Source: an uncultured bacterium
GTDB lineage: Bacteria > Planctomycetota > Uabimicrobiia > Uabimicrobiales > JABWCH01
Direction of reading: 5' to 3'
DNA length: 64,000 bases
Assembly: GCA_938003875.1 (NCBI GenBank)
Contig: CALKWO010000215.1
Span: 39,110 to 103,109 of the forward strand
In this document: one piece after another, positions 42,846 through 52,401 of the stretch
Layout: each line of letters starts with the position of its first letter
How positions within the stretch are numbered: the stretch's first letter is position 1
The notes under the pieces: model-generated
Database searches by the model: none
The model's input: the letters and a program-made list of their open reading frames with translations, nothing else
What the model was told of the DNA's origin: nothing
Translations under genes and position numbers: made by a program

Positions 42846-45800
42846 ATGGAAACAGGTCAATCTTCAAAATTAATTTCAGGCTCTCGTAGCAAAGTCAGCC
42901 CCAGAGATTTACAGTTGGTAGGGAGCCGCATAGGAAGCTGCGAAATCATTGATTTTATAGGCAGAGGAGGTATGGGATCCGTATATAAAGCACTTCATAC
43001 TTCACTCAACAGAGAAGTGGCTATCAAGATTCTCAATGCTTCTAACCAGGATGAAAAAGCGGTAGGATGGTTCTTGAGGGAAGCTCAGTCCATTGCGAGA
43101 CTAGAGCATTCCAATATCATACAGGTCTATGACTTAGCCTATGATGAAAATTTGAGTACCCACTATATTGTTATGCAATATGTGGATGGAAAATCTCTGG
43201 ATATCATTGTAAAAAGATCACCCGAAGGGCGTTTATCTCCTATTGAAGCCAGCAAATATATCATACAAACAGCAGAGGGATTGCATGCAGCGCATCTCAA
43301 GGGAATTATACACCGTGATGTTAAGCCCGCCAATATCATGGTTACTTCGGATGGAGTCGTAAAAATAACAGACTTTGGTCTAGCTAAGGGGATTGCGTCT
43401 GCTGACGTTTCAACGGTATCCAGCGGTTTGATTGTTGGAACCCCTTTATACATGGCACCAGAGCAATGCGTAGGAAGCGAAATTGATCCTAGAACCGATA
43501 TTTATGCTTTAGGTGCTTCTTTCTATTATCTCCTTACAGGAAGACCTCCCTTTACAGGAGAGAATTCTTTTGATATTCTGGAAAAGCATATTACAGAACT
43601 TCCTGTATCGCCTAGCCAGAGAATTCCTGATATACCTCAATCTATATCAGAAATTATCATGAGAATGCTGGCAAAGATTCCTACAGAGCGTTATGAAAAT
43701 TGTATTGAGGTAGCGCAGGCCCTCTCTTCTGTTTTGGATGTCTTGATAAAGGTCAAATGCCCAAAATGCGGAAAAGAAAATAGTGGAAGAGATGTTTTTA
43801 CCTGCCTGGAATGCCGAGTCAAGAATCTCTGCAGAACCCACATGCATGCAGGAACTCAAATATGCGATGAATGCGCCTTGGCTTCCAACAAGGTACAATT
43901 CTACCATGCATCTGGTGTCGACAAACTCGAATTGATCAATTGCATAAAAAAGATAACCTCAGAGAGCAAGCAAGGGACTCTTACCTTTCGTTCGGGCGAT
44001 TATAACTTGTTGCTGCATGTCACAAAGCAAGGAATGGAAATCGCTCAGCAAGATATATCTCTGGAAGAACTCCTTACAGAATATCAGCAATATGGCCCTA
44101 TTGAAACGGCCTCTTTGCTTTTGATCCATGTTCTCACATGGGAACCTTTTATATGGGAATTCCATGAGCAGCGTCCTGGAGACACATTTAATTATGAGTG
44201 CTTGACAGTAAAAAATGACGCTTATGCTTTTCTTTTAGGTTATGCCAATATTATCGATATTTTAGAATCTATCAACCAGCCAGGTGGCTTGGTCTTAATA
44301 TCCCCTATAGAAAATGCAGTCATTCAGTGTGAGCGAAATTGTATTAAAGTTGCATCTCCTGTCCCTACAGCGAAAGAAACTCTAGGAAGCCTGAACAAAG
44401 AAGAATCAGAAAGTGTCTTACATCGTCTCTTGTTGAGCGTTTTCAAGCTAGAATATCGTAGCCCTGTAAATGTATCCCTGGAAGGAAACACATTAGAAGA
44501 CTCGCTAGCAGCAGTTTTTATGGAGCTGCTCTACCAATGTCCTGATTTTAGTTTCTATTTGCATTTAACTCCCGCCATAAAAGAAATTTTTGATATAGAT
44601 GCAAAAAACAATGTTTATCAGAATGAAATAAAGGATCTGGAAACTCTCTCGAATAAAATCAATGAAAACCTCATTTCTTCCCTGAAGCAATATACTGTTC
44701 TGGAAAGAATCGGAGTGCCTTTCTCTATTTCTGTTTTTATTTGTGTCAGCATAGCCAAAGGAAAACTTCTGGAAGTTATCAATCAATATGGCAAGCTTAT
44801 AAAAGCCTTTGATCGTCTGGATAATGAGAAAGCAGTAGAATGTCTTTTAAGCCAGGCTTTAGGTTTCTACCCATATAATATCAAGTTGCTTGAAGAAATG
44901 GCAACATTGAATTCTGATAACAGAAAATATGAACAATCGGCGAATCTTTGGAGTAGATGTGGCTCCATAAGAGAGAAAATGAATGAAAATGACCTGGCAA
45001 AAGCTTGCTACGAAAAATCTATAGCATTGGATAATAACAACGTAGATTCCAGGCTGGCTCTATTTTATATTTCTCTACGCAGTTCTACTCCTGAAGCAAC
45101 AAAAACTGCGGGCCTTGCCTTGATTCCTATTTTACGCAGAAATTTAAAAACAGAAGCCTTGATTGATGTATGCAACAATCTTGTTCAGCTTGACCCTGAT
45201 CTGGTTCTGGCATATAAAGAGCTTATCAACTACTATCTGGAAGAAAACCAAAAGAAAAAAGCCTTAAAAATTTATGAAGAGCTTGCCCAGTCCTATAAGA
45301 GACAGGGTGATAAGGAGTCTTTGCTTTTAACCTATCAAAAAATGTTGAAATTAGACCCAGAAAGAGAAGAAATAAAAAATAAAATCAACCATGAAGGCTC
45401 TATCAATGTCCCGTTTATCAAGGCTGCTCTAGGGGCTACAAATTCCTTTTTCAGATCTGGTATGGATAGTCGTCGGCTTTTTATTATGTTGGGTGGTTTA
45501 CTGCTTTCTTTTATTTTTTTATTTTTTGCATGGAGAGAATGGAGTGCCATAAGTGAGCTAAGCTTTTATAAGCAAAAAATAAAAGAAGGCCATTTTATGG
45601 AAATAAAAAATGAGATGTTCCGCTTTTTACAGACTCCTTATCTTCTGAACACTCACAATGAGGCTGCTTTTATTTATGCAGAGCAGGTATCTCTTCAGCT
45701 TAAAAAGACTTTAGCAAGAGCACAAGAAAATCTTAAAAACCAGATTGAGCAAATCTATTCAGACTTTATGCCTACCAAAAATTATTCTAAAATTTTGGAG

Positions 45801-47630
45801 GGTTTGGAAAAGCTACAGCAAGATGCTCTCAAAAGACCATTAGAGGTCAAGACACCTCTTTTGGAAATCATAAAAAAGCATATCAATGATATTGACAGGG
45901 AACGAGTCCAGCAGATGGAAATTGGTAATCAGCAAAGCTTTGATAGGGCAAAAGAAGCCTGCAATCAAAAGCAGTTCAACTTAGCCAGGCAACTTCTGGA
46001 TAATCTGCGTCAGCGCGATCCATCCTGGGGAGACAGAATAGCAGAGCTTCTTGTAGAAATATCAAAAGAAGAAGATGCGTATAGATCTGAAAGAGCCAAA
46101 AGATTAGGTGAGCAAAAGGCACTTTTTGAAGAAGGCCAGAGACTCAATGATCAAGGACGTTTGGAAGATGCCATGGCTAAATTTGAGCAAATAGCTCAGC
46201 TATTGAGTGAATCAGAATATACGCAGGAGTCCTCTTTCCACTTGCTGAGAATTAAGAATATTCTGAGAGAAGGTAGCAGCCACTTAGAAACGGCTCAAAA
46301 ATTATTGAACAATCAGCAATATGAAGAAGCCTTGTCCTATTTTTCTAAAATTCTCAATGACGATAGGCTTACCAATACAAATATGGCAAGGAATATACTC
46401 TTGCCCCTTGTATTAGAAACGAATCCACCTCAAAAGATAGATTGTATTATAAACAATCAGATAGTAGGCAAATTCCCTCATGTTTATTTTTATAAGGCTA
46501 AAACCCAGATAGGGGAGATTGGAATCAATCATCCTTCTTTCCAGGTTGTAAGACGAGAAGAGCAGAAAACATCTGGACATACCATAAAGATCACATTGCA
46601 TCTGAAACGAGTTTGCTTATGGGAGTTCGGGACAGGAGAAATCATTGAAGCACCTCTCCTTTATATAGACAAAAAAATATATTTAGGAGGCAGAGACCAG
46701 TATCTTTATTGTCTTAATCAAAGAGGGCAGGAGCTATGGAAACTGGATACAGGAAGATTTTCTGAAATCACAGGCGAAATGCTTTTTCATAATTCCAAAT
46801 TATATTTTGTTACACAAAATGGGCAATTTTATTGCCTTAGATTGGATGAGACTTTTGCGGAGCCTAAAGAGCAGATTTTCTGGAATTATAAGTTCCCAGA
46901 TACACAATTTATCAAAGGCCCTGTGATTCATAGAGATATACTATTCTTGCCAAACATCAAAAACAATGTTTTTGTCTGCGTACCAGTCAATTCGACCGAT
47001 GGCAAGACAGGAACATTCAAGGCATATAGCCGTTATTCTGTCAATGGAACAATAGCAGCTAAGCCTGTTCTCACTGGGGATTCCATTATTTTATGCAACA
47101 GAGATGGCGATGTATATTGCTTTAACTGGAGAACCAACAACCTCAAGTGGCAAAGCGAAAGGCTATCAGGTAAAATTTTTGGAGATCCTATCTGCACAGA
47201 AGATGTTGTATATATACCAACACAACCAGGTGGTATTACAGCCCTTTATCTTGAAACAGGAAAAATAAAATGGTCTCGTGCTTTGCCTGGTGGTGTAAAA
47301 TCTACTTTTGTGCTTCATGATAAAAAGCTATGGGCAGGTGCTGCTAGCAAAAATTTCTACTCTATGGATGCCAACACAGGAGAGATCATTCAAACCATTA
47401 CAACAGAAAGCGGATTTAGCGTTTGTCCCTTGCTATTCCAAGACGTTTTGTGGGCAGGTGGCGAAGATTTCAATATCTATGCTCTTTCTATGTCTGAAGG
47501 GAAAGTCCTGTGGAAACATACTCTTTCAGAAAAAATCTTTGCAAGGCCCATTTGTGATGGCAATTACATCTATATCGCTGCTGGCCGCTCTGTATACTGC
47601 TATTGGATAGCTGATATTTTGAAAGAATAA
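42846..47630 (+). CDS. Giant Ser/Thr kinase with zinc-binding, TPR and PQQ-propeller regions
   Basis: 1594 residues. The kinase domain is ~30-300: GRGGMGSVYKA, VAIKIL, HRDVKPANIM, DFGLAKG, MAPEQC. Directly after it, ~303-355, is a cysteine-rich zinc-binding segment (CPKCGKENS, CLECR, CDECA). A central helical and TPR-like part spans ~600-840. A membrane helix (FIMLGGLLLSFIFLFFAW) lies near 880, then coiled coil and more helical repeats. The last ~320 residues are a PQQ-type beta-propeller (LYCLNQRGQELWKLDTG and repeated blades ending VYC.N). The propeller should face outward and the kinase inward, the layout of a receptor. I start at ATG 42846, after GGGAAAATGAG; a longer frame overlaps the TPR gene. 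Confidence 0.93.
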   Translation: METGQSSKLISGSRSKVSPRDLQLVGSRIGSCEIIDFIGRGGMGSVYKALHTSLNREVAIKILNASNQDEKAVGWFLREAQSIARLEHSNIIQVYDLAYDENLSTHYIVMQYVDGKSLDIIVKRSPEGRLSPIEASKYIIQTAEGLHAAHLKGIIHRDVKPANIMVTSDGVVKITDFGLAKGIASADVSTVSSGLIVGTPLYMAPEQCVGSEIDPRTDIYALGASFYYLLTGRPPFTGENSFDILEKHITELPVSPSQRIPDIPQSISEIIMRMLAKIPTERYENCIEVAQALSSVLDVLIKVKCPKCGKENSGRDVFTCLECRVKNLCRTHMHAGTQICDECALASNKVQFYHASGVDKLELINCIKKITSESKQGTLTFRSGDYNLLLHVTKQGMEIAQQDISLEELLTEYQQYGPIETASLLLIHVLTWEPFIWEFHEQRPGDTFNYECLTVKNDAYAFLLGYANIIDILESINQPGGLVLISPIENAVIQCERNCIKVASPVPTAKETLGSLNKEESESVLHRLLLSVFKLEYRSPVNVSLEGNTLEDSLAAVFMELLYQCPDFSFYLHLTPAIKEIFDIDAKNNVYQNEIKDLETLSNKINENLISSLKQYTVLERIGVPFSISVFICVSIAKGKLLEVINQYGKLIKAFDRLDNEKAVECLLSQALGFYPYNIKLLEEMATLNSDNRKYEQSANLWSRCGSIREKMNENDLAKACYEKSIALDNNNVDSRLALFYISLRSSTPEATKTAGLALIPILRRNLKTEALIDVCNNLVQLDPDLVLAYKELINYYLEENQKKKALKIYEELAQSYKRQGDKESLLLTYQKMLKLDPEREEIKNKINHEGSINVPFIKAALGATNSFFRSGMDSRRLFIMLGGLLLSFIFLFFAWREWSAISELSFYKQKIKEGHFMEIKNEMFRFLQTPYLLNTHNEAAFIYAEQVSLQLKKTLARAQENLKNQIEQIYSDFMPTKNYSKILEGLEKLQQDALKRPLEVKTPLLEIIKKHINDIDRERVQQMEIGNQQSFDRAKEACNQKQFNLARQLLDNLRQRDPSWGDRIAELLVEISKEEDAYRSERAKRLGEQKALFEEGQRLNDQGRLEDAMAKFEQIAQLLSESEYTQESSFHLLRIKNILREGSSHLETAQKLLNNQQYEEALSYFSKILNDDRLTNTNMARNILLPLVLETNPPQKIDCIINNQIVGKFPHVYFYKAKTQIGEIGINHPSFQVVRREEQKTSGHTIKITLHLKRVCLWEFGTGEIIEAPLLYIDKKIYLGGRDQYLYCLNQRGQELWKLDTGRFSEITGEMLFHNSKLYFVTQNGQFYCLRLDETFAEPKEQIFWNYKFPDTQFIKGPVIHRDILFLPNIKNNVFVCVPVNSTDGKTGTFKAYSRYSVNGTIAAKPVLTGDSIILCNRDGDVYCFNWRTNNLKWQSERLSGKIFGDPICTEDVVYIPTQPGGITALYLETGKIKWSRALPGGVKSTFVLHDKKLWAGAASKNFYSMDANTGEIIQTITTESGFSVCPLLFQDVLWAGGEDFNIYALSMSEGKVLWKHTLSEKIFARPICDGNYIYIAAGRSVYCYWIADILKE

Positions 47631-47651
47631 TTCCATATAAATAGAGTGTAG

Positions 47652-47714
47652 CTGCAGGGTTGCGCCCAAAAAGACAAGTCTGCGAAAAAGACCAACTCCA
47701 GCGCAATCCCTGCG
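47652..47714 (+). repeat. R1 hairpin repeat, copy 4
   Basis: TGCAGGGTTGCGCCCAAAAA, TCTGCGAAAAAG, closing AGCGCAATCCCTGCG then TCTTT. The first arm has T for C at its outer base. It is about 20 bp after the giant kinase, in the same orientation. Confidence 0.9.
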
Positions 47715-47782
47715 TCTTTCACGCTGTTGCGATCTTTTGGAACTTTAGCCTGTTATTTTTTATTAAGGAGAGACATAGGAAA

Positions 47783-50700
47783 ATGGCTGATAACAACCTT
47801 CCCAAACTACCTCCTGGCTATGAGTATATAAAATGTATAGGAAGCGGCGGGCAAGGGACGGTATGGCTTGTCGTGAATAAAAATATGGGGGAAAGTGGCA
47901 GACATGAAGCTGTCAAAATTTTGCAGCCTATGTCTGATAAAGATCAGCAACGATTTCGTATGGAGATCAGCACTTTAGCCTCTCTCAGCCATCCCAACAT
48001 TCTCACTATATATTTTGCCGATCCCTTGCAAAATTACTTCATCATGGAATACCTTCCTAAAGGCTCTCTGGCGAATATACTCAGCAATCCTAAGATTTCT
48101 TTACTACAAAAGATCAAAATTTTTGAACAAATTGCTATAGGGCTTGCTTTTGCTCACAGCCGAGGATTAGTCCACCGTGATCTTAAGCCTTGCAATATTC
48201 TTTTCTCTCAAAATATGATACCCAAGATTACAGACTTTGGGCTTGCTAAATATTCCCACCAAAAAGAAGGAATCACAGCTCAGAAAATCAGCCTGGGGAC
48301 ACCAGAATATATGGCACCAGAGCAATGGGCAGATTCGAAAGAAGCAGACCATCGTTCAGACATCTGGTCTTTGGGCGTTATTCTCTATGAAATTTTGGCA
48401 ATGAGAAGACCTTTTATCGAAAAATCCCTTGCTGCCCTTATGCATGAATGTATTATGAAGCCTGTAATTGCTCCTCATCTTGTAGCCCCAAAACTAGAAG
48501 AATTAGGAATGGTTATAGAACCTATATGCCTGAAATGTTTGGAAAAGGATATAAATAAAAGATACCAGCATACTCAGGAACTTTTAAAAGATTTACAGGA
48601 AGCTCTGGCTTCGCCTAAAAAGAATATTTCTACTACAAAAACAACTATAGTGACTTTGCCTTCCAAGAAAATTCCGAAAGCCCCAGAAGAAAGCAAAATA
48701 GATTTTGAGGAAAAAGAAGAAGATGTAAGCCATCTTCCTACTATGGTGTTGGAATATAAAGAAAAAAATACAATATCAAAAAATAAAATTTTCATTGCCT
48801 GCGCTGCTTTTCTAATTCTTTTATCGGCTTATTTTTTTCTAAAACCTGCTAGCTTTTCCTCTCTACGCTATGATATAGAACATGGCTCAGCACAGAAACA
48901 GTCAGAAGCCTTAAAAATTTTAGAAAAAAAAGGGGCAAAGGATTCTAAGTTGCTTTCTTTGATTATAAGAGCCTTGAATTCAGAAAACTATGGCATCCGA
49001 AAGCAAGCCTGTAGTATGATCCAAAAATTCGGAACTTCCTGTTTTCCTTTTATTTTAGAAATTTTAGAGGACACATTAGGCGATTACAATGCCACCGCCA
49101 AAAGCGAAGCTTTAAATATTTTAAAAGATTTAAAAATCAAAGAAAGCGAAGAAATCCTTTCCAAGATGGCCAAAAGCAGGAAAATAGGAGAATCTTTGCA
49201 GCAAATGTCTGTAGAAACCTTAGTAGAAATTTTTCCTGAGTATAAAAAAGAATACCATTGGCATCATGGAAGATGGATGACCACAAACCAACTTCTTGGT
49301 AATGGCTATGCTCTGATAGAAGGGAAATGGACTCTGTCTCAGAACCTTTTTGAGCCTATTATCCATGCCTTAGAAGAAAACAAAAAAAAGCTTGAAGAAT
49401 TAAAAGCAATACCTTTGCAAGATTTACAAAAAGACTTTGCTTTGGCGAAAATCATCAATTCTTTCTCTATAGAATCCGATGTTTTAAAATCTTATGAAAC
49501 TTGTCTGGAAAAATATTCATCTTCTCTTCAAAATCTAAATAAATTTCAAGATAATGATCTAAGCTTTGCCTTACAGAAAAAGGCTTCTGAGCTTGAAAAA
49601 GAAATCCAAAAAGGGATAGAAGAAATCATAAACCAGTTGAGTAGCCTGGCAAACCATCTTGAAAAAAAGGGAGACATAGCATTCTCTTTTCTTCTATGCC
49701 AGAAACTCAGCAATACCTATGAAAAAATTTTAGAATGGAAGTGGCTCTCTGAAAAAGAAATCCAAAATACCTGGCAAGGTTTGCAAAAAGAGCATTTAAA
49801 GAAAGTCCAACTGCTCTTTCAAAAATACCAGATTGTCGTCAGAATAGAAAACAAAGAAAAAGAAATCCAGAAAAAGCTAACTCCTCAAATCGAAAGAAGT
49901 TTAGTTCAGGCTAGAAAAGTTCCTCTATTTATCTTGGAGGAAAAAGAATTTCAGGAACATTCCCCTTCTTTATGGTTAAGTTTTTCTTACGAAGAAAAAG
50001 AAGAAAAAAAAATTTCCCTGAAAGCAACTTCATTGCAAAACATAGGCCAGACGGTTTCTTTATATTCTGTCAACTGCCATGTTGCTTGCTGGCAAAAAGA
50101 AAACACGAAGATGCCTGTCTGGAAAACTACAATCCAGTCTGACGAGCAGGAAATTTCCGATACAGAATACTCAGAAAATTTAGAAAAAGATTTGCTGCTG
50201 CAAAGCCAGAATAATTTTTGGGAAAATTTTCAAGATTGGGTTCTCCCCTGGAAACAAATCGAACAGATCGCTTCTTATAAAAAAGAAAATACCAAAATAT
50301 CTGGTTCTACTTTCTATGAACAAACAGCACAAGACAAGATCTATCTGAAAAATGGAAGAAAGATGGAAGGCCTTATTGAAAAAGAAGATGAAAAATTTCT
50401 CTATTTACTCCATTTTTGGAAAACTTCCAAAGGTGTAAGTATGTCTGTAAGGCAAACCATTGAAAAAGAGCAGATAGAAAAGATAGAACGAATTCCTCAG
50501 GATCTCAGGGAAGCCAGATTGAAGATTGCCCATTCAGAAAAAAGCAATGAGCTTCGCGAGAAAAAAAATATATCCAATATTGCATTAAAAAGTATTCCAT
50601 GGTCTTTTTCTGCTGGAAAAGATAGAGGATGGGAGTATACAGACAAACGTTTTATCTTATTTTCTAATGCAGAGCGCAGCTTTGTGCAGGAAATTGCCTT

Positions 50701-51697
50701 CAGGCTATCAAAAATTTTTGAAGCCTATGAAGATTTTTTTCAGATTGATCGAAATCCAGACAATAAGATCAAGATTTATGTTTTTGGATCTATGCAGGAA
50801 TACTATAATTTGCTAGGGGGGAAAATTCTTAACCCCGCCTTGTATTCTCCTGAAAAAAATTACATACTCGCAGGTTGCGATCTGGAAAAATACCAGGAAG
50901 AAGTCCAAATAGCCAAAAAATACCACGATGACCTCAAAGAAAATATAAAAAAACAGGAAGAAAAGATCCAAATTATCAGAAGGAAAATAGCAGTAGAAAA
51001 AAGGAAGCTTCATAAGGAGCTGGATTTAGCCCTTCAAAGCAAAAAAATTTGTAAAAATTCATACGAACAAAACTATAGAAATATACAGGCATGGGAATCA
51101 GAACAAAGGAAGATTCTTCATAGCTACGAAGATCTTCTCAAAGAATGGACAGACAAGGCCTATTTTTATGACTATAAAAATAAAAAAATGCTGGATCAAT
51201 ATGCAGGGCAGATGATTACGCTTTTATATCATGAATCGTTCCATGCCTTTTTAGAAAATTTTCTTTTTTCTGAAGCACAGCTTAAATTTGTGCCTCTATG
51301 GCTGCATGAAGGGCTTGCACAATTTTTTGAAAATTCTTTTTTGGAAGGAGATACTTTGCTCATAGGCCAGATGGATAGCAAAAGGCTTTCTTCTCTGAAA
51401 ATATTTATCTTACAAAGAAAGACAATTCCTCTAGCCTCTTTTCTTGTAGCAGAAAGTTCTCAGTTTTTAGTAAAAAATCAGAAAGATATAGAAAACTCCA
51501 GCATTCACTATCTGCAAGCCTGGGCCATTGTCTATTATCTGGCTCAAAATTATAATTTACGTAAGGGAAATTTCTTTCTGGAATATGTCCATGAGCTGTC
51601 TAGTGGAACCTCACCACTGGTTGCCTTCCAGAATCTTGTACAGCAACCCCTGGATTCCTTCGATGAATCCTGGAAGTCCGCTATCTTGAAAGAATGA
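47783..51697 (+). CDS. Ser/Thr kinase - HEAT - gluzincin-type peptidase fusion
   Basis: 1304 residues. Kinase ~8-290 (GSGGQGTVWLV, HRDLKPCNI, DFGLAKYS, MAPEQW). One membrane helix at ~334-352 (IFIACAAFLILLSAYFFLK), then HEAT-like repeats (~365-470), a GRW/GKW segment, long coiled coil, and a small LKNGRKMEGLI strand pair. The C-terminal ~330 residues contain a gluzincin zinc site: HESFH at 1150-1154 with a downstream Glu in WLHEGLAQFFE (E1176), as in DUF1570/peptidase-MA-like proteins. Topology puts the kinase inside and the peptidase outside. The start at 47783 avoids an R1 repeat upstream. The ExbB-like gene follows directly. Confidence 0.92.
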   Translation: MADNNLPKLPPGYEYIKCIGSGGQGTVWLVVNKNMGESGRHEAVKILQPMSDKDQQRFRMEISTLASLSHPNILTIYFADPLQNYFIMEYLPKGSLANILSNPKISLLQKIKIFEQIAIGLAFAHSRGLVHRDLKPCNILFSQNMIPKITDFGLAKYSHQKEGITAQKISLGTPEYMAPEQWADSKEADHRSDIWSLGVILYEILAMRRPFIEKSLAALMHECIMKPVIAPHLVAPKLEELGMVIEPICLKCLEKDINKRYQHTQELLKDLQEALASPKKNISTTKTTIVTLPSKKIPKAPEESKIDFEEKEEDVSHLPTMVLEYKEKNTISKNKIFIACAAFLILLSAYFFLKPASFSSLRYDIEHGSAQKQSEALKILEKKGAKDSKLLSLIIRALNSENYGIRKQACSMIQKFGTSCFPFILEILEDTLGDYNATAKSEALNILKDLKIKESEEILSKMAKSRKIGESLQQMSVETLVEIFPEYKKEYHWHHGRWMTTNQLLGNGYALIEGKWTLSQNLFEPIIHALEENKKKLEELKAIPLQDLQKDFALAKIINSFSIESDVLKSYETCLEKYSSSLQNLNKFQDNDLSFALQKKASELEKEIQKGIEEIINQLSSLANHLEKKGDIAFSFLLCQKLSNTYEKILEWKWLSEKEIQNTWQGLQKEHLKKVQLLFQKYQIVVRIENKEKEIQKKLTPQIERSLVQARKVPLFILEEKEFQEHSPSLWLSFSYEEKEEKKISLKATSLQNIGQTVSLYSVNCHVACWQKENTKMPVWKTTIQSDEQEISDTEYSENLEKDLLLQSQNNFWENFQDWVLPWKQIEQIASYKKENTKISGSTFYEQTAQDKIYLKNGRKMEGLIEKEDEKFLYLLHFWKTSKGVSMSVRQTIEKEQIEKIERIPQDLREARLKIAHSEKSNELREKKNISNIALKSIPWSFSAGKDRGWEYTDKRFILFSNAERSFVQEIAFRLSKIFEAYEDFFQIDRNPDNKIKIYVFGSMQEYYNLLGGKILNPALYSPEKNYILAGCDLEKYQEEVQIAKKYHDDLKENIKKQEEKIQIIRRKIAVEKRKLHKELDLALQSKKICKNSYEQNYRNIQAWESEQRKILHSYEDLLKEWTDKAYFYDYKNKKMLDQYAGQMITLLYHESFHAFLENFLFSEAQLKFVPLWLHEGLAQFFENSFLEGDTLLIGQMDSKRLSSLKIFILQRKTIPLASFLVAESSQFLVKNQKDIENSSIHYLQAWAIVYYLAQNYNLRKGNFFLEYVHELSSGTSPLVAFQNLVQQPLDSFDESWKSAILKE

Positions 51698-51706
51698 GTG
51701 TTGAGA

Positions 51707-52396
51707 ATGGAACTAAACTTTATTTTGAATCTATTGAATCTTGCTGTTTCTTTTGGAGTGATAGGCATTTTTGTGTTAAAGGGAGCTTCTCACTATAAAA
51801 GTGCTATACAAAAGATACTTCAGGAAAATGAATTTTATACAGAGCTTATTCTTGGCCTGGAATCTACAGGAAAAAACCTTTCCAGCCCTAATTTATATAA
51901 AAGAGAAGTCCGTGTTGCCATCTGGGAGCTATACAATAATTTACGAGTACAGCCGAATAAAGATCATAAAATTATTACATTGCATCGCAAGATGCTCGAT
52001 AAAAGGCAGGAGCTCTATCATGATCTGGAACAGGGAAAAGTAACACTGGAAATTTTACCTTTTATTGGAATTCTAGGAACGCTTTTAGGTTTTGCCGTTC
52101 CGTATCTTATAGAGCAAAATAAAGCCAGCCAGCTCTCTCTGAATCTTACGGGCATGGGCTTTTTTCTCGCTGCTACAAGCACGATAGGTGCTCTTTTGGC
52201 TCTTATTTACTTAAAGAAAAATTATGAATCCAGAGTTCTTGCCGAGTTTGATTATTTTGAAAGCCAGGAGAAGGCTCTGGAAAAAATCATGGCAGAATAT
52301 GATGGATTTAAAATTTTAGAAGAATGGCTAAAGAAATGGCCCTTAGAAAAAGAAGCACCTAAACCTTATTTCACCCAAGAAAAATTTATTGATTAA
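51707..52396 (+). CDS. MotA/TolQ/ExbB-family proton-channel subunit
   Basis: 229 residues with the three-helix layout of the family: helix 1 at the N-terminus (LNLAVSFGVIGIFVLKG), a ~100-residue cytoplasmic section, helix 2 (LPFIGILGTLLGFAVPYL) and helix 3 (MGFFLAATSTIGALLALIYL). The GILGTLLGF and A-T-S-T-x-G segments match the proton-pathway helices. It probably forms the pentameric ring of a stator. It starts just after the kinase-peptidase stop; a GTG three codons upstream (51698) abuts that stop and is an alternative start. The ExbD-like gene follows by five bases. Confidence 0.85.
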   Translation: MELNFILNLLNLAVSFGVIGIFVLKGASHYKSAIQKILQENEFYTELILGLESTGKNLSSPNLYKREVRVAIWELYNNLRVQPNKDHKIITLHRKMLDKRQELYHDLEQGKVTLEILPFIGILGTLLGFAVPYLIEQNKASQLSLNLTGMGFFLAATSTIGALLALIYLKKNYESRVLAEFDYFESQEKALEKIMAEYDGFKILEEWLKKWPLEKEAPKPYFTQEKFID

Positions 52397-52401
52397 AAGA
52401 T